From the NCBI GenBank assembly GCA_964435475.1, contig CAYSZB010000041.1, forward strand, positions 1 through 20,464: a stretch of 20,464 nucleotides of DNA, in the 5' to 3' direction. Below the pieces are notes generated by a model, which made no database searches, was not told the origin of the DNA, and worked only from the letters and a program-made list of their open reading frames with translations. Below are positions 6,201 to 14,875 of the stretch, piece by piece. Position 1 is the first letter of the stretch. Each line of letters opens with the position of its first letter. Made by a program: the position numbers and the translations under genes. Origin of the DNA: CAYSZB01 sp964435475. GTDB taxonomy: Bacteria; Chloroflexota; Anaerolineae; Anaerolineales; Anaerolineaceae.

Positions 6201-8172
6201 TCGAACTGGAGCGTGTAGAACAACTGAGACATCTTCTCAGCGTCTTTTTTCTTCCCAGGTCTACTTTGTACATTTTTATCAGAGATTCTTTACAAGCACA
6301 CAGGCGTGGCTCTTGTTGCGGTTGGATTTGTCCGCAGGAGGGACATAAATACACCTCCTCCAACCCTCTGAATGCAGTATCTTGCTCCTCTTCAGCACCT
6401 TCAGCAACGACCTCATCATCATCTTCCTCGGAGAGGTTTGCACTGAACACAAAATAACTGGTCCGCATCGCTGCTTCCCCTGCATGCATCTCACTATCCT
6501 GTAACAGGTAATCATTGTTTACCGCGATCTTAAATTTTTCGGGTTGTTCATCAAGCAAGCCCCCTGTTGTCTCCTTGCCGATAATGTACGATGTTCCGCA
6601 CCTCGTACAGTTGGCGATCTCAAATATACGGCTTCCACATGTTGGACAGTACTTTTGCCTTCGTAAGAACAATGTGTGCTCACCGTTTACATGAGCTTTC
6701 TTATTGAGACAGATAAAGGCACCTTCCAACGCCCGGGCGAAGGTATGATACCGTGCAGGCAACAATGGCATCTCCTCGTTGCCAGTCCTTGCCATCACTG
6801 CCAAAGAGACCAGCGAAATGAGAACTTCCTCTGCGTCTTCCTGATCAGGAAACACACTGTCCGCCACCATGTGCAGTAGTGCCGGTTTATCCTGCAGCGT
6901 CTGGATCAGATTTCGTAGGTTGGCATCCCCCTTGAGCAGGTGGTAGAGATATGTCTGCAATTGAAGAGCTTCTTTGTACAAAATGCTACTTTCAGCCTGC
7001 GCAGTTATCTTGTCGGGGATACCTGCCCTTAAAATGATTCCCCGTATCATGTTCAACTTGCTTGCATCATCAGCGTTCGATTCAATGATCAAAGAGAGCT
7101 CTTTATAGATACCAGGAGTTAAGCCTCCCCATGTCTCTCCCAGCGCATCCAGGGGCAGCATTTCCGCCCCCACTACATCCTGCGCACCCTCATCATTTTC
7201 ATCCCACACAAAACTTTTGTTGAACAGGTTGCTGGCAAATGTTGCCACTTTGGGATAATCCTGCTTTCCAGAACCCAATGTGGCGCTGGTGGCGATCGCC
7301 TGGATCTGGCCATGTCTTTCCCCGGCCACCCGGTCCTGCACCCGGCGTAATAACATCGCCATTTCCGTGGCATTCGCCCCATCATAGATATGCGCTTCAT
7401 CCAGGACAATAAAATGCCATTGCCCGCCGGTCTCACCATCAAACAGGGGGGATGCCGTTGGACGCAGCAACAGGAATTCCAGCATGGCATAGTTCGTAAC
7501 GAGCAAATGTGGCGGTGTGGCGTGCATTTCCTCGCGCGATTTGAGTTCATTGGCGACAAATGGTTCTTTTTCACCATACATCACCTTGAAGTTTTCATCA
7601 GCCCGGGCTTTTGATTCCGGAGTCTCTTCAATATTTATGTACCTGCCAAAAGTGATCTGCTGGTAGGCCTGCAGTATTCGCCGCAAGCGTTTCATCTGGT
7701 CATTTGCCAGCGCATTCATCGGATAGAGCAACAATGCCCGCACACCGGGTCGGGATAATGTCCCGGTGTCCTCTTCTTTCAATAAGTAGTCCAGGATCGG
7801 GATAAGGAACGCTTCTGTCTTGCCGGAGCCAGTACCGGTGCTGACCACCAGGTTGCGTCCTTGAACCACTTTGCGGATCGCATTCACCTGGTGGGCATAG
7901 AGTGGTCGCTCATATGAAAGGTGCTCGGAGGAGCAAAGCCTGGCAAAACGGGGTGAAAGCACCCCCTCATTGACCAGGTCATGGATCGATTTGTCTTTTT
8001 TATATGGCAACGCGATCTGTAAAAAAGGTCCTTTGACCAGCACATCCTTTGATTCGATCGCCTGCGCAAATTCTGCCCTCAGCCCTTCATCCTGGAAGGG
8101 TTTGATCGTCTTCAGGTAATTGATATATGAATCGCGTATCTTTTCGGTGGTTTTTAATGGGTGAATTGCCAT
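3217..8172 (-). CDS. Giant DEAH-box helicase with DUF1998/MZB C-terminus (MrfA/DruE/DrmA-B-like)
   Basis: A 1651-residue superfamily-2 helicase, predicted to translocate on DNA using ATP. RecA domain 1: YAHQ around 92-95, Walker A STGTGSGKT (111-119), motif Ia YPMNALANDQ (150-159), DEAH (258-261), SAT (296-298). RecA domain 2: FTDSRQNAAFF around 700, STTFELGVDVGD around 1050, QRAGRAGR around 1082. Between them is a long insertion with CxxC pairs (YCPTCG and CTRCG near 507-525, LCPSCG near 615, CERC near 965) and an acidic run near 590. Further CxxC pairs lie near 1360 and 1476. The end has the MrfA-type four-cysteine cluster C-x-C-x5-C-x2-C (1610, 1612, 1618, 1621). MrfA is about 750 residues, so this is an expanded form, closer in size and plan to Druantia DruE. 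Start at ATG 8172 has AGGAGAAGG upstream, 16 bases after the previous gene. Confidence 0.93.
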   Translation of the reverse strand: MAIHPLKTTEKIRDSYINYLKTIKPFQDEGLRAEFAQAIESKDVLVKGPFLQIALPYKKDKSIHDLVNEGVLSPRFARLCSSEHLSYERPLYAHQVNAIRKVVQGRNLVVSTGTGSGKTEAFLIPILDYLLKEEDTGTLSRPGVRALLLYPMNALANDQMKRLRRILQAYQQITFGRYINIEETPESKARADENFKVMYGEKEPFVANELKSREEMHATPPHLLVTNYAMLEFLLLRPTASPLFDGETGGQWHFIVLDEAHIYDGANATEMAMLLRRVQDRVAGERHGQIQAIATSATLGSGKQDYPKVATFASNLFNKSFVWDENDEGAQDVVGAEMLPLDALGETWGGLTPGIYKELSLIIESNADDASKLNMIRGIILRAGIPDKITAQAESSILYKEALQLQTYLYHLLKGDANLRNLIQTLQDKPALLHMVADSVFPDQEDAEEVLISLVSLAVMARTGNEEMPLLPARYHTFARALEGAFICLNKKAHVNGEHTLFLRRQKYCPTCGSRIFEIANCTRCGTSYIIGKETTGGLLDEQPEKFKIAVNNDYLLQDSEMHAGEAAMRTSYFVFSANLSEEDDDEVVAEGAEEEQDTAFRGLEEVYLCPSCGQIQPQQEPRLCACKESLIKMYKVDLGRKKTLRRCLSCSTRSSSSAVYRFLTGQDAPVSVIAGSLYDELPGSKDPELIDLPGEGRKMLNFTDSRQNAAFFAPYVERTHMRSLRRALILKTAKQLVAREGDVRLPDLIEPLVDAAEELGLLIEDKTPIEKKAKMATWLMQDFIPLDRRISLEGLGLLSFEPAIPPDWPIPSFLTAKPLALNRKEAKNLIRFMLDTLRVRAGVNFLMPDQNIFKREEFKPRNRLFYVRMIQSDVNAGIFSWMPSENHFNARLDYLMRLLSAKGADEREVKPLAKELLKNIWEYLTSPNSAWKNTIIPISLHRVGLVYQVDHRGWRLSTTTDDLSGWMICERCKNTYPEGAGDICMTYFCPGHLEPLAKHIDEIEVNLFRNQYQEEKLVPLSAQEHTAQWTPDKAAKVQNQFIKGEVNLLSCSTTFELGVDVGDLQAVLMRNVPPSNANYIQRAGRAGRRTDSAAYIMTFAQRRSHDLSHYAEPERMISGKLQPPKTPLTNEKILRRHLHSIVFASFFKWVKEITGKELRDVGAFFDPENGPNGRSLLIDYLASRPEALDQAITNIMPAGMHDILGVRNWQWVQQLTNVQETGILDLAHSNIIGELNFLKTEQSRLEYEFIHNHNVNLTRVLNAISATINTIRQKELLGFLGSRNVLPKYGFPTDVVELQTSHLGSTSEARDIELSRDLRMAISEFAPGSQVLAAKKLWTSAGLKIRPQRHWQEYHYAICKECGKFFHSIEGLPATCTSCGEALKGDRTFVIPDAGFVASNNVMNPGEEPPARTYAYNVHFADYADDMEAKYGRVTELEPVNDLNLPVSVRYSRFGWMALVNKGHDRGFRICSTCGYGEVINIIPAQGGNLWRSHRNPITDQPCDGRSINCDLGHRYMTDVLELCITGLSYGESKMNAMLSLLYALLEGASIAQGIRRSDIDGTLYYRTWGQTPSIILYDSVPGGAGHVENIKDHLREAMFEAYQRVRKCECGEDTSCYNCLRNYNNQRVHDVLQRGYAISMLRQLLGNNL
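3241..3245 (-). promoter_or_regulatory. Ribosome-binding site deciding the TTG start of the last operon gene
   Basis: TGAGG on the minus strand, inside the end of the helicase gene, seven bases before TTG at 3233. Its UGA is also the in-frame stop that bounds the reading frame, so no upstream start is possible. Confidence 0.55.
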
Positions 8173-8188
8173 GCCTTCTCCTTGACGC

Positions 8189-11100
8189 TTATTCTGGTTT
8201 GATCTGGTCAGCGCTAAAACGTAATGTGCTGGTGATCTTTCTTAAAATGGTTCTTTCTTCGCGGTGCTCGTTTCGGCAGTGTGCATTGACTGCTTCCTGT
8301 ATTGGATGGATGAATTCGCAATGGCCGCATCCCCATATCACCGGGTTGCCGGCAAAAGTTAAAACATTACTGTGAAAGTCGATCTTTACTTTGAATTGAT
8401 CTCTTCCCTCCCCTGAGGTGACATATAATATGAAATTCTCATCATCCTGGTGTGCCTTAAAGAGCATTGTCCCATCCAGGTTTTCAATTTTTTCCACTGT
8501 GGCCGATCCAAAAGGTGTCATGATCTCCATGCTTGCCAGGTAGATCCCCGCCACCGCTGGGAAACGATCCTCCAGCCAGGTGATCCAGTGAAGAAGGTCT
8601 TCCCTCTCTGCCTGCTCTCTCAAAAATGCCAGTGCTTCAGCAGGTTGCATGGTGAGGAGCTCAGAAAACACCTCCTCGCTGATCAGATTATTCTCCCTGG
8701 CTTGCAGTATAAAGGCAAAGCTATTCGGATGCTCAGCCTTGATCAGCGTGGTCAGGTAAGCCACCAGCATTTCCTTGTCTTTTACCAGGAACATGACCCG
8801 GGCGATTGCGTTCAGCAGGCAGTTTGATGGGTTTTCTTTCTCGTCTTCATAGATCATCGGTAGCAGATCAGCGATCAGGTTATTGGTGGCTGGCGTAACA
8901 GGCAGTTCACACAGCTTTTCCACCATCCAGCGGATCGCCTCAGGTGTTTCGGAAAGCAAATACACGGCATCGCCTTTTGAGAGACGCGCTTGCTCTACCA
9001 TTTTCGTGATGATCTGGGGCAGTTCATGATCTTTCCGCTTAACCAGTTGCTTCAGGCAGCTTGAAATGGCTTGCGGGTCATCCACCCGCGCCAGGATCAT
9101 CTTCGCACTTTCTGCATAAATGCTGTCTGCATCGATCGTCATTTGCAGGAATTCTTGCAGCCCCGGGTCTGATTGTTCATACTTCTCAAGGATGGGTTTG
9201 ACCAGTTCCGGCCTGAACATGGATTTCAAGAAATAGCTCTTAATGTGTGCCTTAATTTCACGGGCTTTGATCCATTGCAGACATCCCACCAGGATATTGA
9301 CATCCGTGAGATGCAACAGGTGTGGTGCCGCTTCCGAAATACAAATATCCCGACTTTCCATGTTCCCCAGGCTGTCCTGGATGCATGCTTTTTCGATCGC
9401 TGCCTGGAACAACTGGTTGGCTGTCCCATCCACCACCTGCAGAGAATCTATCCGTGCTTGTGGCTCGATCATATCGATGATATGGGACTTGCCGCCATTC
9501 GGCGGCCTGGTTTGTTCTTCCTCCCAATCTGGCAAAATGTAAAAGTACAGCGCATAACGCGAGGGTGGCAATGCCAGGTCGTTTAACTTGAACTCGCTTT
9601 TGCGATTGTTGGGGATCTTGAATTCCATCGCCTTTTCCCAGGGTTTCCAGGCCGGGCAGATCATCACCCGGCGGTTGCGCAGGATTGGCTGTTCATGCCA
9701 TTTTAAAAGCCACGAAACCTCTCCCACCTGCTCAAGCGCCACCTCGCTGATCGCCAGCTCACGGTTGATCTCCAGCAAGGGGTAGCGGATCTCTTCTGAT
9801 TGATGATCCTTCTGGTAGACCAGTTCAAAACGGCTGGTATCTGTGATTCGACCGAGGGTGCCTATAAATTGTCCCAGCCCAACCAGCAACCAGTCCGGTC
9901 TGAAATCACTGCGTGTGAACCTGGCTTCCTGTAAAACAGTTTTCTCCTCGCCATAAGCGACCAGCCGACAGGTCAGTTTTTCCCGCATCTCCCGCAGCCC
10001 AGCCATTTCCACATGCAGCGAACAGCTGCCGGCTTGCATGAACTGGTCCAACGAGCGGTGGATCAATTGCTGGGCAAAATCTACTTTATATCCATTGCGT
10101 TCCTCGCTCAGGTCCCAGTACAATCGGGGCATGGGGATCGTGACCGGCACCCGCACCTTTCCCCCGCCCTCCGCTGGGGCCAGCAGGTTCAAAGCAGCTT
10201 GCTTAACTCCCATTGGCACGGTGATCTTCCACCCCCTCGGGTCAGGTGCGATCAGCAGCCCATCGGATACCGCCTGTGCTTCGCATTCAGCCCCATCCTG
10301 CATTTTGAGGTAAAAATGCATTGGCTTCCGCATGTCTTCAAAATCTGGCAGGTCCAGGCTGTGATCCACCACCAGCAATTTAGGCCAGGCTCTCAACCTG
10401 AGGTCTTCCTTGATGCCCCGTGGTCCGTCCACGTGGATGTCATATATGCCAGCTGCCTGTCTGGTCAGAACATTTTCCAATGGCAGGTAAGCCCGCTCGT
10501 TCTCAATGACCAGGTCGCCTGTCTGCTTCTCGAGGTTCAGGTGCACATCGATAAAAGGTGCAGCTTCCCAGCGCGATTGGATGTGGACCTTCCATCCGGC
10601 AAGTGCAACTTCCGGCGCCAGTCCGGGTCGGATGGGGATCTTGAGTTTGGGCAACGCCGAGGTAAAGAGCACCTCGTTTTCATCATCCTGGAATTGGAAG
10701 CGGTGCCCTCCCTCGATCACCGGTTGCGCCATTTCTCTTTGCACCGGGATCACTGTTCCAACCGGGTTGCCCTCACAACTCAGCAGGATCGAGATTGCCT
10801 CGCTCAGGTCCCACGCTTCAATGTGATAATCCGTCCATGCCCCGATCAGCGCGCCAAAGGTCTCCTCTTTCTGTCCCCTGCCTTCAACGATCAGCTCACT
10901 GTTGCGTGGTTTTAACAGGTAGACCAGGTCTGCCGGGATGCTTTCCTCACTGGCAACCTTACGCCCATTTTCATGGAATGCGAGCAGCGGTGTCCGCTCT
11001 TCACCGGGTATGAAGGGGATGGACCAGCGTCTCAGAATCGTCTCTTCCCCACTCTGGGTGTCAGTTGCTGCCAGCGATACAGTTAGCGATGCTACAGGTT

Positions 11101-12037
11101 CAGGCAATGACAGGAAATCCTCAATGATGATCCTGTCCTGACGTCTTTTCGCAAGCCGGCAATCCAGTTTTTGGGGTTCATCCAACCCGCTCCACCAGGT
11201 CTGCCACTCAAGGTGTTGCCTGGTCAGTTCCATGGGGATCACCTGCCCCGGTAATACCAGGCTGATCGCGTTTTCTTCTGCAAATGGGGCAATTTTCATC
11301 CAGGGTTTTTGCCAGTGAAAGTGGCTGTCCTCTTTTCCCTCGTACCAACGCTCGAAATTGCTGAAAATATACTCCGGCAGATCGGGCACCTGGCTGCGCG
11401 GCAGGATCTCACCGTGATTCTCGATGGCATGCCGGTACAGTGTGCAGCATTGCTCAAAGAATACCTCACCCAGCTCACCACTGTTGCTCAGGAAGTCCAA
11501 CACCGGGCTGTCGACAAAATAAACATTTTCCAAAAGGTATTTCAGGGCATCTTTGGCCGCTTGCTCCCGTAGACCTTCCCTGCTTACCGCCGGCTTGACC
11601 ATGCGCTCAAAGAAATCCGGCAGCGAATGGGTGGGGATGCCGCCGTGGTAGCGGATGGACATGACGTAGAAATTGGGGCTGTCGTTTATCGAGAAAGTTT
11701 TTAAACCATACTTTTGAGCCAATTTGACAAATTCTTTATGCCAACTGGCATTAAATAACGAAATGTGGGGAGAGCCTACCTTTTCTGCCAGGTTGTGCCA
11801 GTAACCCTGCTGGTCATTGTAGGCAGAAAAATGCGCCAGCAGGGTCAGAAAAGTCAGCGGGCAGTTTTGGGTAATGAAATCCGTCGCCTTTCTCAGGTTG
11901 GACTGACGGATGTAATGTTTGATGACCTCGGCCAGTTCATCCAGGTCCGTCTCGGATAGCGGGATCTCCCCGATGATGCGCAGCCGGCTCGTAAACCGGG
12001 GCTGCAACCTCTTTTCCCAACTTGCCAATTGAGCCAT
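8189..12037 (-). CDS. Large protein of unknown family with C-terminal C2H2-type zinc motif
   Basis: A 1282-residue protein that I do not recognise. Roughly three parts can be seen. Residues 1-260 are mostly helical and include a HGGIP-x4-LPDFF signature (131-143). About 300-880 are rich in alternating beta-strand and proline/glycine pattern, possibly several Ig-like or beta-sandwich domains (for example LTVSLAATD near 335). About 900-1170 are helical with a repeat-like look (IVGC..., LPQIITKMVEQ, LIADLLPMIYE). The tail has a well-spaced zinc motif C-x2-C-x12-H-x4-H at C1237, C1240, H1253 and H1258. No Walker A, nuclease or methylase motif is visible, and no signal peptide or membrane segment. 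Start at ATG 12037 has AAAGGGG upstream. Lying between the methyltransferase and the giant helicase, it is plausibly a scaffold or DNA-recognition subunit; this is inference. Confidence 0.93.
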   Translation of the reverse strand: MAQLASWEKRLQPRFTSRLRIIGEIPLSETDLDELAEVIKHYIRQSNLRKATDFITQNCPLTFLTLLAHFSAYNDQQGYWHNLAEKVGSPHISLFNASWHKEFVKLAQKYGLKTFSINDSPNFYVMSIRYHGGIPTHSLPDFFERMVKPAVSREGLREQAAKDALKYLLENVYFVDSPVLDFLSNSGELGEVFFEQCCTLYRHAIENHGEILPRSQVPDLPEYIFSNFERWYEGKEDSHFHWQKPWMKIAPFAEENAISLVLPGQVIPMELTRQHLEWQTWWSGLDEPQKLDCRLAKRRQDRIIIEDFLSLPEPVASLTVSLAATDTQSGEETILRRWSIPFIPGEERTPLLAFHENGRKVASEESIPADLVYLLKPRNSELIVEGRGQKEETFGALIGAWTDYHIEAWDLSEAISILLSCEGNPVGTVIPVQREMAQPVIEGGHRFQFQDDENEVLFTSALPKLKIPIRPGLAPEVALAGWKVHIQSRWEAAPFIDVHLNLEKQTGDLVIENERAYLPLENVLTRQAAGIYDIHVDGPRGIKEDLRLRAWPKLLVVDHSLDLPDFEDMRKPMHFYLKMQDGAECEAQAVSDGLLIAPDPRGWKITVPMGVKQAALNLLAPAEGGGKVRVPVTIPMPRLYWDLSEERNGYKVDFAQQLIHRSLDQFMQAGSCSLHVEMAGLREMREKLTCRLVAYGEEKTVLQEARFTRSDFRPDWLLVGLGQFIGTLGRITDTSRFELVYQKDHQSEEIRYPLLEINRELAISEVALEQVGEVSWLLKWHEQPILRNRRVMICPAWKPWEKAMEFKIPNNRKSEFKLNDLALPPSRYALYFYILPDWEEEQTRPPNGGKSHIIDMIEPQARIDSLQVVDGTANQLFQAAIEKACIQDSLGNMESRDICISEAAPHLLHLTDVNILVGCLQWIKAREIKAHIKSYFLKSMFRPELVKPILEKYEQSDPGLQEFLQMTIDADSIYAESAKMILARVDDPQAISSCLKQLVKRKDHELPQIITKMVEQARLSKGDAVYLLSETPEAIRWMVEKLCELPVTPATNNLIADLLPMIYEDEKENPSNCLLNAIARVMFLVKDKEMLVAYLTTLIKAEHPNSFAFILQARENNLISEEVFSELLTMQPAEALAFLREQAEREDLLHWITWLEDRFPAVAGIYLASMEIMTPFGSATVEKIENLDGTMLFKAHQDDENFILYVTSGEGRDQFKVKIDFHSNVLTFAGNPVIWGCGHCEFIHPIQEAVNAHCRNEHREERTILRKITSTLRFSADQIKPE

Positions 12038-12068
12038 TCAAACCCCTTTCAACAACCGTTTGGATTGA

Positions 12069-14810
12069 TTATATCAGTCGCCCCTGCTTCGGTTCCCTGG
12101 GTGCCCGGTTGCGGGCATTGTCATAATACAGCTTCAGCTTCGTGTCTTCCTGTAATGCCTGTTCGGGCAGGCGTTCCGCCACCTGGATGATGCTCGCGTA
12201 AGCATGCTCCTGCCAGGCTTTGCTGAATCCGGCCCGGATCGCCTCCGCCCGGAAGACGCGGATCCTGCCAGTACCCTGGGTGGCCTCGTGGAATTCCCGC
12301 AGCAGGGCCTGCTCGCGCAGCGCTTCCAGGTCCGCCTGTTTGGCAATGTCGGGGATGAACCAGCGCTCTTCACTGTCCTGCAAAAAACTCTGCCGTAATA
12401 TCACCGCCAGTTCGGGCAGCTTCTCGAAGCGTTCCTGGTGCAGCTGGCGCAGGAATTTGGGTTGCAGTTCGGCATAGGTCTGTGCCCCGCTGCCAGTATT
12501 GGGGTCCAGCTCCGTCCTCAGCCAGTTGATCGCACTGGCTTCATCGGTGACGAACAGTGCCATCTGCTGCACGCTCTCCACCCCCAGGCGGGTCTGGTCA
12601 TAGCTGAACGCCTGGGCATTGCTGAACGCCATGCCTTCGCGCATCAAAAAGCGCTGCGACAGGCCGGCATAGAACTCGCTGGCGGAAAGCGGCACCGTCA
12701 ACCCGCGCACCAGGTGAAAAGCTACCATGCGGTCATACAACAGGTAGGGCATGCGCTCACCCTGCACCTGTATGCGGTTATCGCTGACCGTGGGCATGGG
12801 CAGCTGCTCCAGGTGTTGGCGGATGAACTCCCAGGCACCATTCACCGTGCCGCCCTGCAATGCGAAGCTGTGCTCAAAATCAGCTGAAGGTTTATAAGCT
12901 GAGATGATCAGGTCTTGTTTCGTTGCATTTGAATATATTAATTGCTTGGTAGTGCCTTTTTGCTTATCTAGTGTGCGAACATCAGCAACAACAAATTTAC
13001 TTTGAATTACAGCTTCCTGTATGGTATTCCAAATAGAATTCTGGCTATTATGGAATTCTATTGTCATCCAATGATTGGGTTTTAATATTGTGTAAAACGA
13101 AGAAAAACATAATTCCATTAAAGTTTGATATTCTAAATTATTTTTACTTTGTGAATTATTTACTATAGCTTCTTTTTGATTATGAGTGGATACTTTTAAC
13201 CAAGATTCAGATAAATAATTCAATTCGGAATACATTAAGTTTCCACCAAAGGGGGGATCTACAAAAATGTAATTACAGTAATTTTCTTGTATCGATTTTG
13301 TACTCGATTTCGTCTCAATAATATAATTACTAGACTTGACATTATTTAAATCAACCATTTTTAGCCTATTTTGCAATGTATGAATCAAGTTATTTTCTTC
13401 AGAAAGTGTAGGTATATAAAGTGTTCCAGATAATACCCCAACATGCCGATTCCCATATTCTGGCATGTAGCGATTTCTCTTTGAAGCTCGGGCTAACATA
13501 TCTATGAGAGATACCATTGCTAAGTGGTTTTTGTGATATGTCTTTTGAAAAACAGCTGATAAAACCCATAAATTTCGCCTGGTATAAAAATGATGCACAT
13601 GGGTCAAGCCAATATCATCGTTACGCCGGCTTTCTCCCCCTTCAGGCATTCTGACATTTGGGAAAGAATTAGGAATATCACTATGTTCGATCTTTTTGAT
13701 CAGTGCAAAATCTACTTCATCCGGTCGCTTCTCAAAGCGCTTTTTCCCCACCGAGTAATTGATCATCACTGGCACCTGCCGCGCCTGCTGGATGGCCTGC
13801 CCGATGGCGCGGTCAAACAGCGTATCCTTCACCCGTTCAACTCTTAATGCCCCACTGTTTTTTTGGGGGGTCTTGGCCAGCAGGCTGCCGCATCCCGGGC
13901 ATTCCCAGCTGTCTTTTACATTGCCCTTTGCCTGGTCCACTGCCACATCCCAGAAGACCATCTCTTTGGCGCAGTGTGGGCAACGGAAGACATCCGACCA
14001 CACGGTGTAATTGATCCTGCCTTTGACCCGGTTGGGGTCGTCGCAGTGCGGGTGCCAGGTCTCGTACATCCAGCCGCATTCCTTCTCCACCTCTGCCAGG
14101 ATGCGTTTGGCTTCGCGTTCGAATTGCTGAGCATCCACTGGTGTGTTGTAGTTGTAGGCTATGAAGGTCGCGGCTGGCGAGAGGTCGTTCAACACCGCCT
14201 TTCTCGCCCCCAGGCGCGAGATTGCCTTGTTGCCCTCGTAGATGATGCCTTTATTATCAACCCGGTAACCCAGGCTCTCAACGGTCTTTTTGTCACCGCA
14301 CAGTTGCGCCGCCACCCCTGTCATGCCAGTGCCGCAGAACCCGTCAAAGACGATGTCCCCCGGGTCGGTGTAGTGCAGAATGTAGCGCATGATGGCCTTG
14401 TGCGGCACCTTGGTGTGGTAGGAATGGGCATTGTAGATCGGGTCGTTCTTGCCCTCCGAGACGTCCGCGGCAAATGGCTCGCGGTGATAGCGCTCAACCG
14501 CAGGTTCACCGGTTTTGGCTGGCTTGTCCAGTCCCAGTTCCTGGCGCAATGCCTGGCGCTCTTCCTGCCACCCTGCGATGATCTCCCCCAGGAATGGGTT
14601 AGGGCAGGCCGTGTAATAGGGCGGGTCCGACAGTGCCAGGATGGCTTCGTCCGTGCCAATCGGGAAGCCCTCGATCTTGCGGAACTCGGGGTCCTTCAAA
14701 TACTGTGCCAGTCTCGCCCGGTATGCGTCCCGGCGCTGTTGGTTTTCGGCGCTTTCATGGATACTCTGCTCGGGGAATGCAGAGTGCTGTGTGTATAGCT
14801 CATCGGTCAT
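12069..14810 (-). CDS. Zn-ribbon DNA methyltransferase (N6-adenine or N4-cytosine, COG1743-like)
   Basis: A 913-residue SAM-dependent DNA methyltransferase, expected to mark host DNA so that the rest of the system spares it. The SAM-binding motif is VFDGFCGTGMTG (154-165), preceded by KVPHKAIMRYILHY (motif X-like) and followed by a LNDLSPAA stretch. A zinc ribbon is made by CPHC (277-280) and CPGC (304-307). IFVDPPFGGNLMYSELNYL (515-533) is the likely catalytic motif IV, very like the DPPY-x-N-x-MY-x-EL form of DUF1156/COG1743 enzymes. A second candidate, SDPPYYTACPNPF (61-73), lies near the start. Residues about 357-643 are encoded by DNA far more AT-rich than the rest. Start at ATG 14810 has GGAGG eight bases upstream. 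No restriction endonuclease is fused to it. Confidence 0.93.
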   Translation of the reverse strand: MTDELYTQHSAFPEQSIHESAENQQRRDAYRARLAQYLKDPEFRKIEGFPIGTDEAILALSDPPYYTACPNPFLGEIIAGWQEERQALRQELGLDKPAKTGEPAVERYHREPFAADVSEGKNDPIYNAHSYHTKVPHKAIMRYILHYTDPGDIVFDGFCGTGMTGVAAQLCGDKKTVESLGYRVDNKGIIYEGNKAISRLGARKAVLNDLSPAATFIAYNYNTPVDAQQFEREAKRILAEVEKECGWMYETWHPHCDDPNRVKGRINYTVWSDVFRCPHCAKEMVFWDVAVDQAKGNVKDSWECPGCGSLLAKTPQKNSGALRVERVKDTLFDRAIGQAIQQARQVPVMINYSVGKKRFEKRPDEVDFALIKKIEHSDIPNSFPNVRMPEGGESRRNDDIGLTHVHHFYTRRNLWVLSAVFQKTYHKNHLAMVSLIDMLARASKRNRYMPEYGNRHVGVLSGTLYIPTLSEENNLIHTLQNRLKMVDLNNVKSSNYIIETKSSTKSIQENYCNYIFVDPPFGGNLMYSELNYLSESWLKVSTHNQKEAIVNNSQSKNNLEYQTLMELCFSSFYTILKPNHWMTIEFHNSQNSIWNTIQEAVIQSKFVVADVRTLDKQKGTTKQLIYSNATKQDLIISAYKPSADFEHSFALQGGTVNGAWEFIRQHLEQLPMPTVSDNRIQVQGERMPYLLYDRMVAFHLVRGLTVPLSASEFYAGLSQRFLMREGMAFSNAQAFSYDQTRLGVESVQQMALFVTDEASAINWLRTELDPNTGSGAQTYAELQPKFLRQLHQERFEKLPELAVILRQSFLQDSEERWFIPDIAKQADLEALREQALLREFHEATQGTGRIRVFRAEAIRAGFSKAWQEHAYASIIQVAERLPEQALQEDTKLKLYYDNARNRAPREPKQGRLI
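12880..13740. other. AT-rich core within the methyltransferase gene
   Basis: The centre of the gene differs sharply in composition from its ends. For example, bases 13081-13140 have 11 of 60 G+C (18%), while 14521-14580 have 39 of 60 (65%). The frame stays open throughout. The block covers the region after the zinc ribbon and includes the DPPF catalytic motif. Edges are estimated by eye. Confidence 0.8.
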
Positions 14811-14875
14811 GGGTAAATCCTCCAGGTAATCTCTTAATGCATCCTCATCTTGATCCAGCTAACGAAAATAGCATA

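Noticed and set aside
10013..10915. 300-codon plus-strand open frame
   Set aside because: It lies wholly opposite the 1282-residue gene, has no ribosome-binding site and reads as low-complexity His/Gln/Leu-rich sequence typical of the antisense of a GC-rich gene.
13863..14798. 311-codon plus-strand open frame
   Set aside because: It is antisense to the methyltransferase gene, which has clear motifs in its own frame; the frame stays open only in the GC-rich part.
3217..14810. Calling the locus DISARM or Druantia
   Set aside because: The helicase and methylase are suggestive, but DrmB, DrmC, DruA-D and DruF-H equivalents are not recognisable, and a BrxC-like ATPase is not part of those systems.
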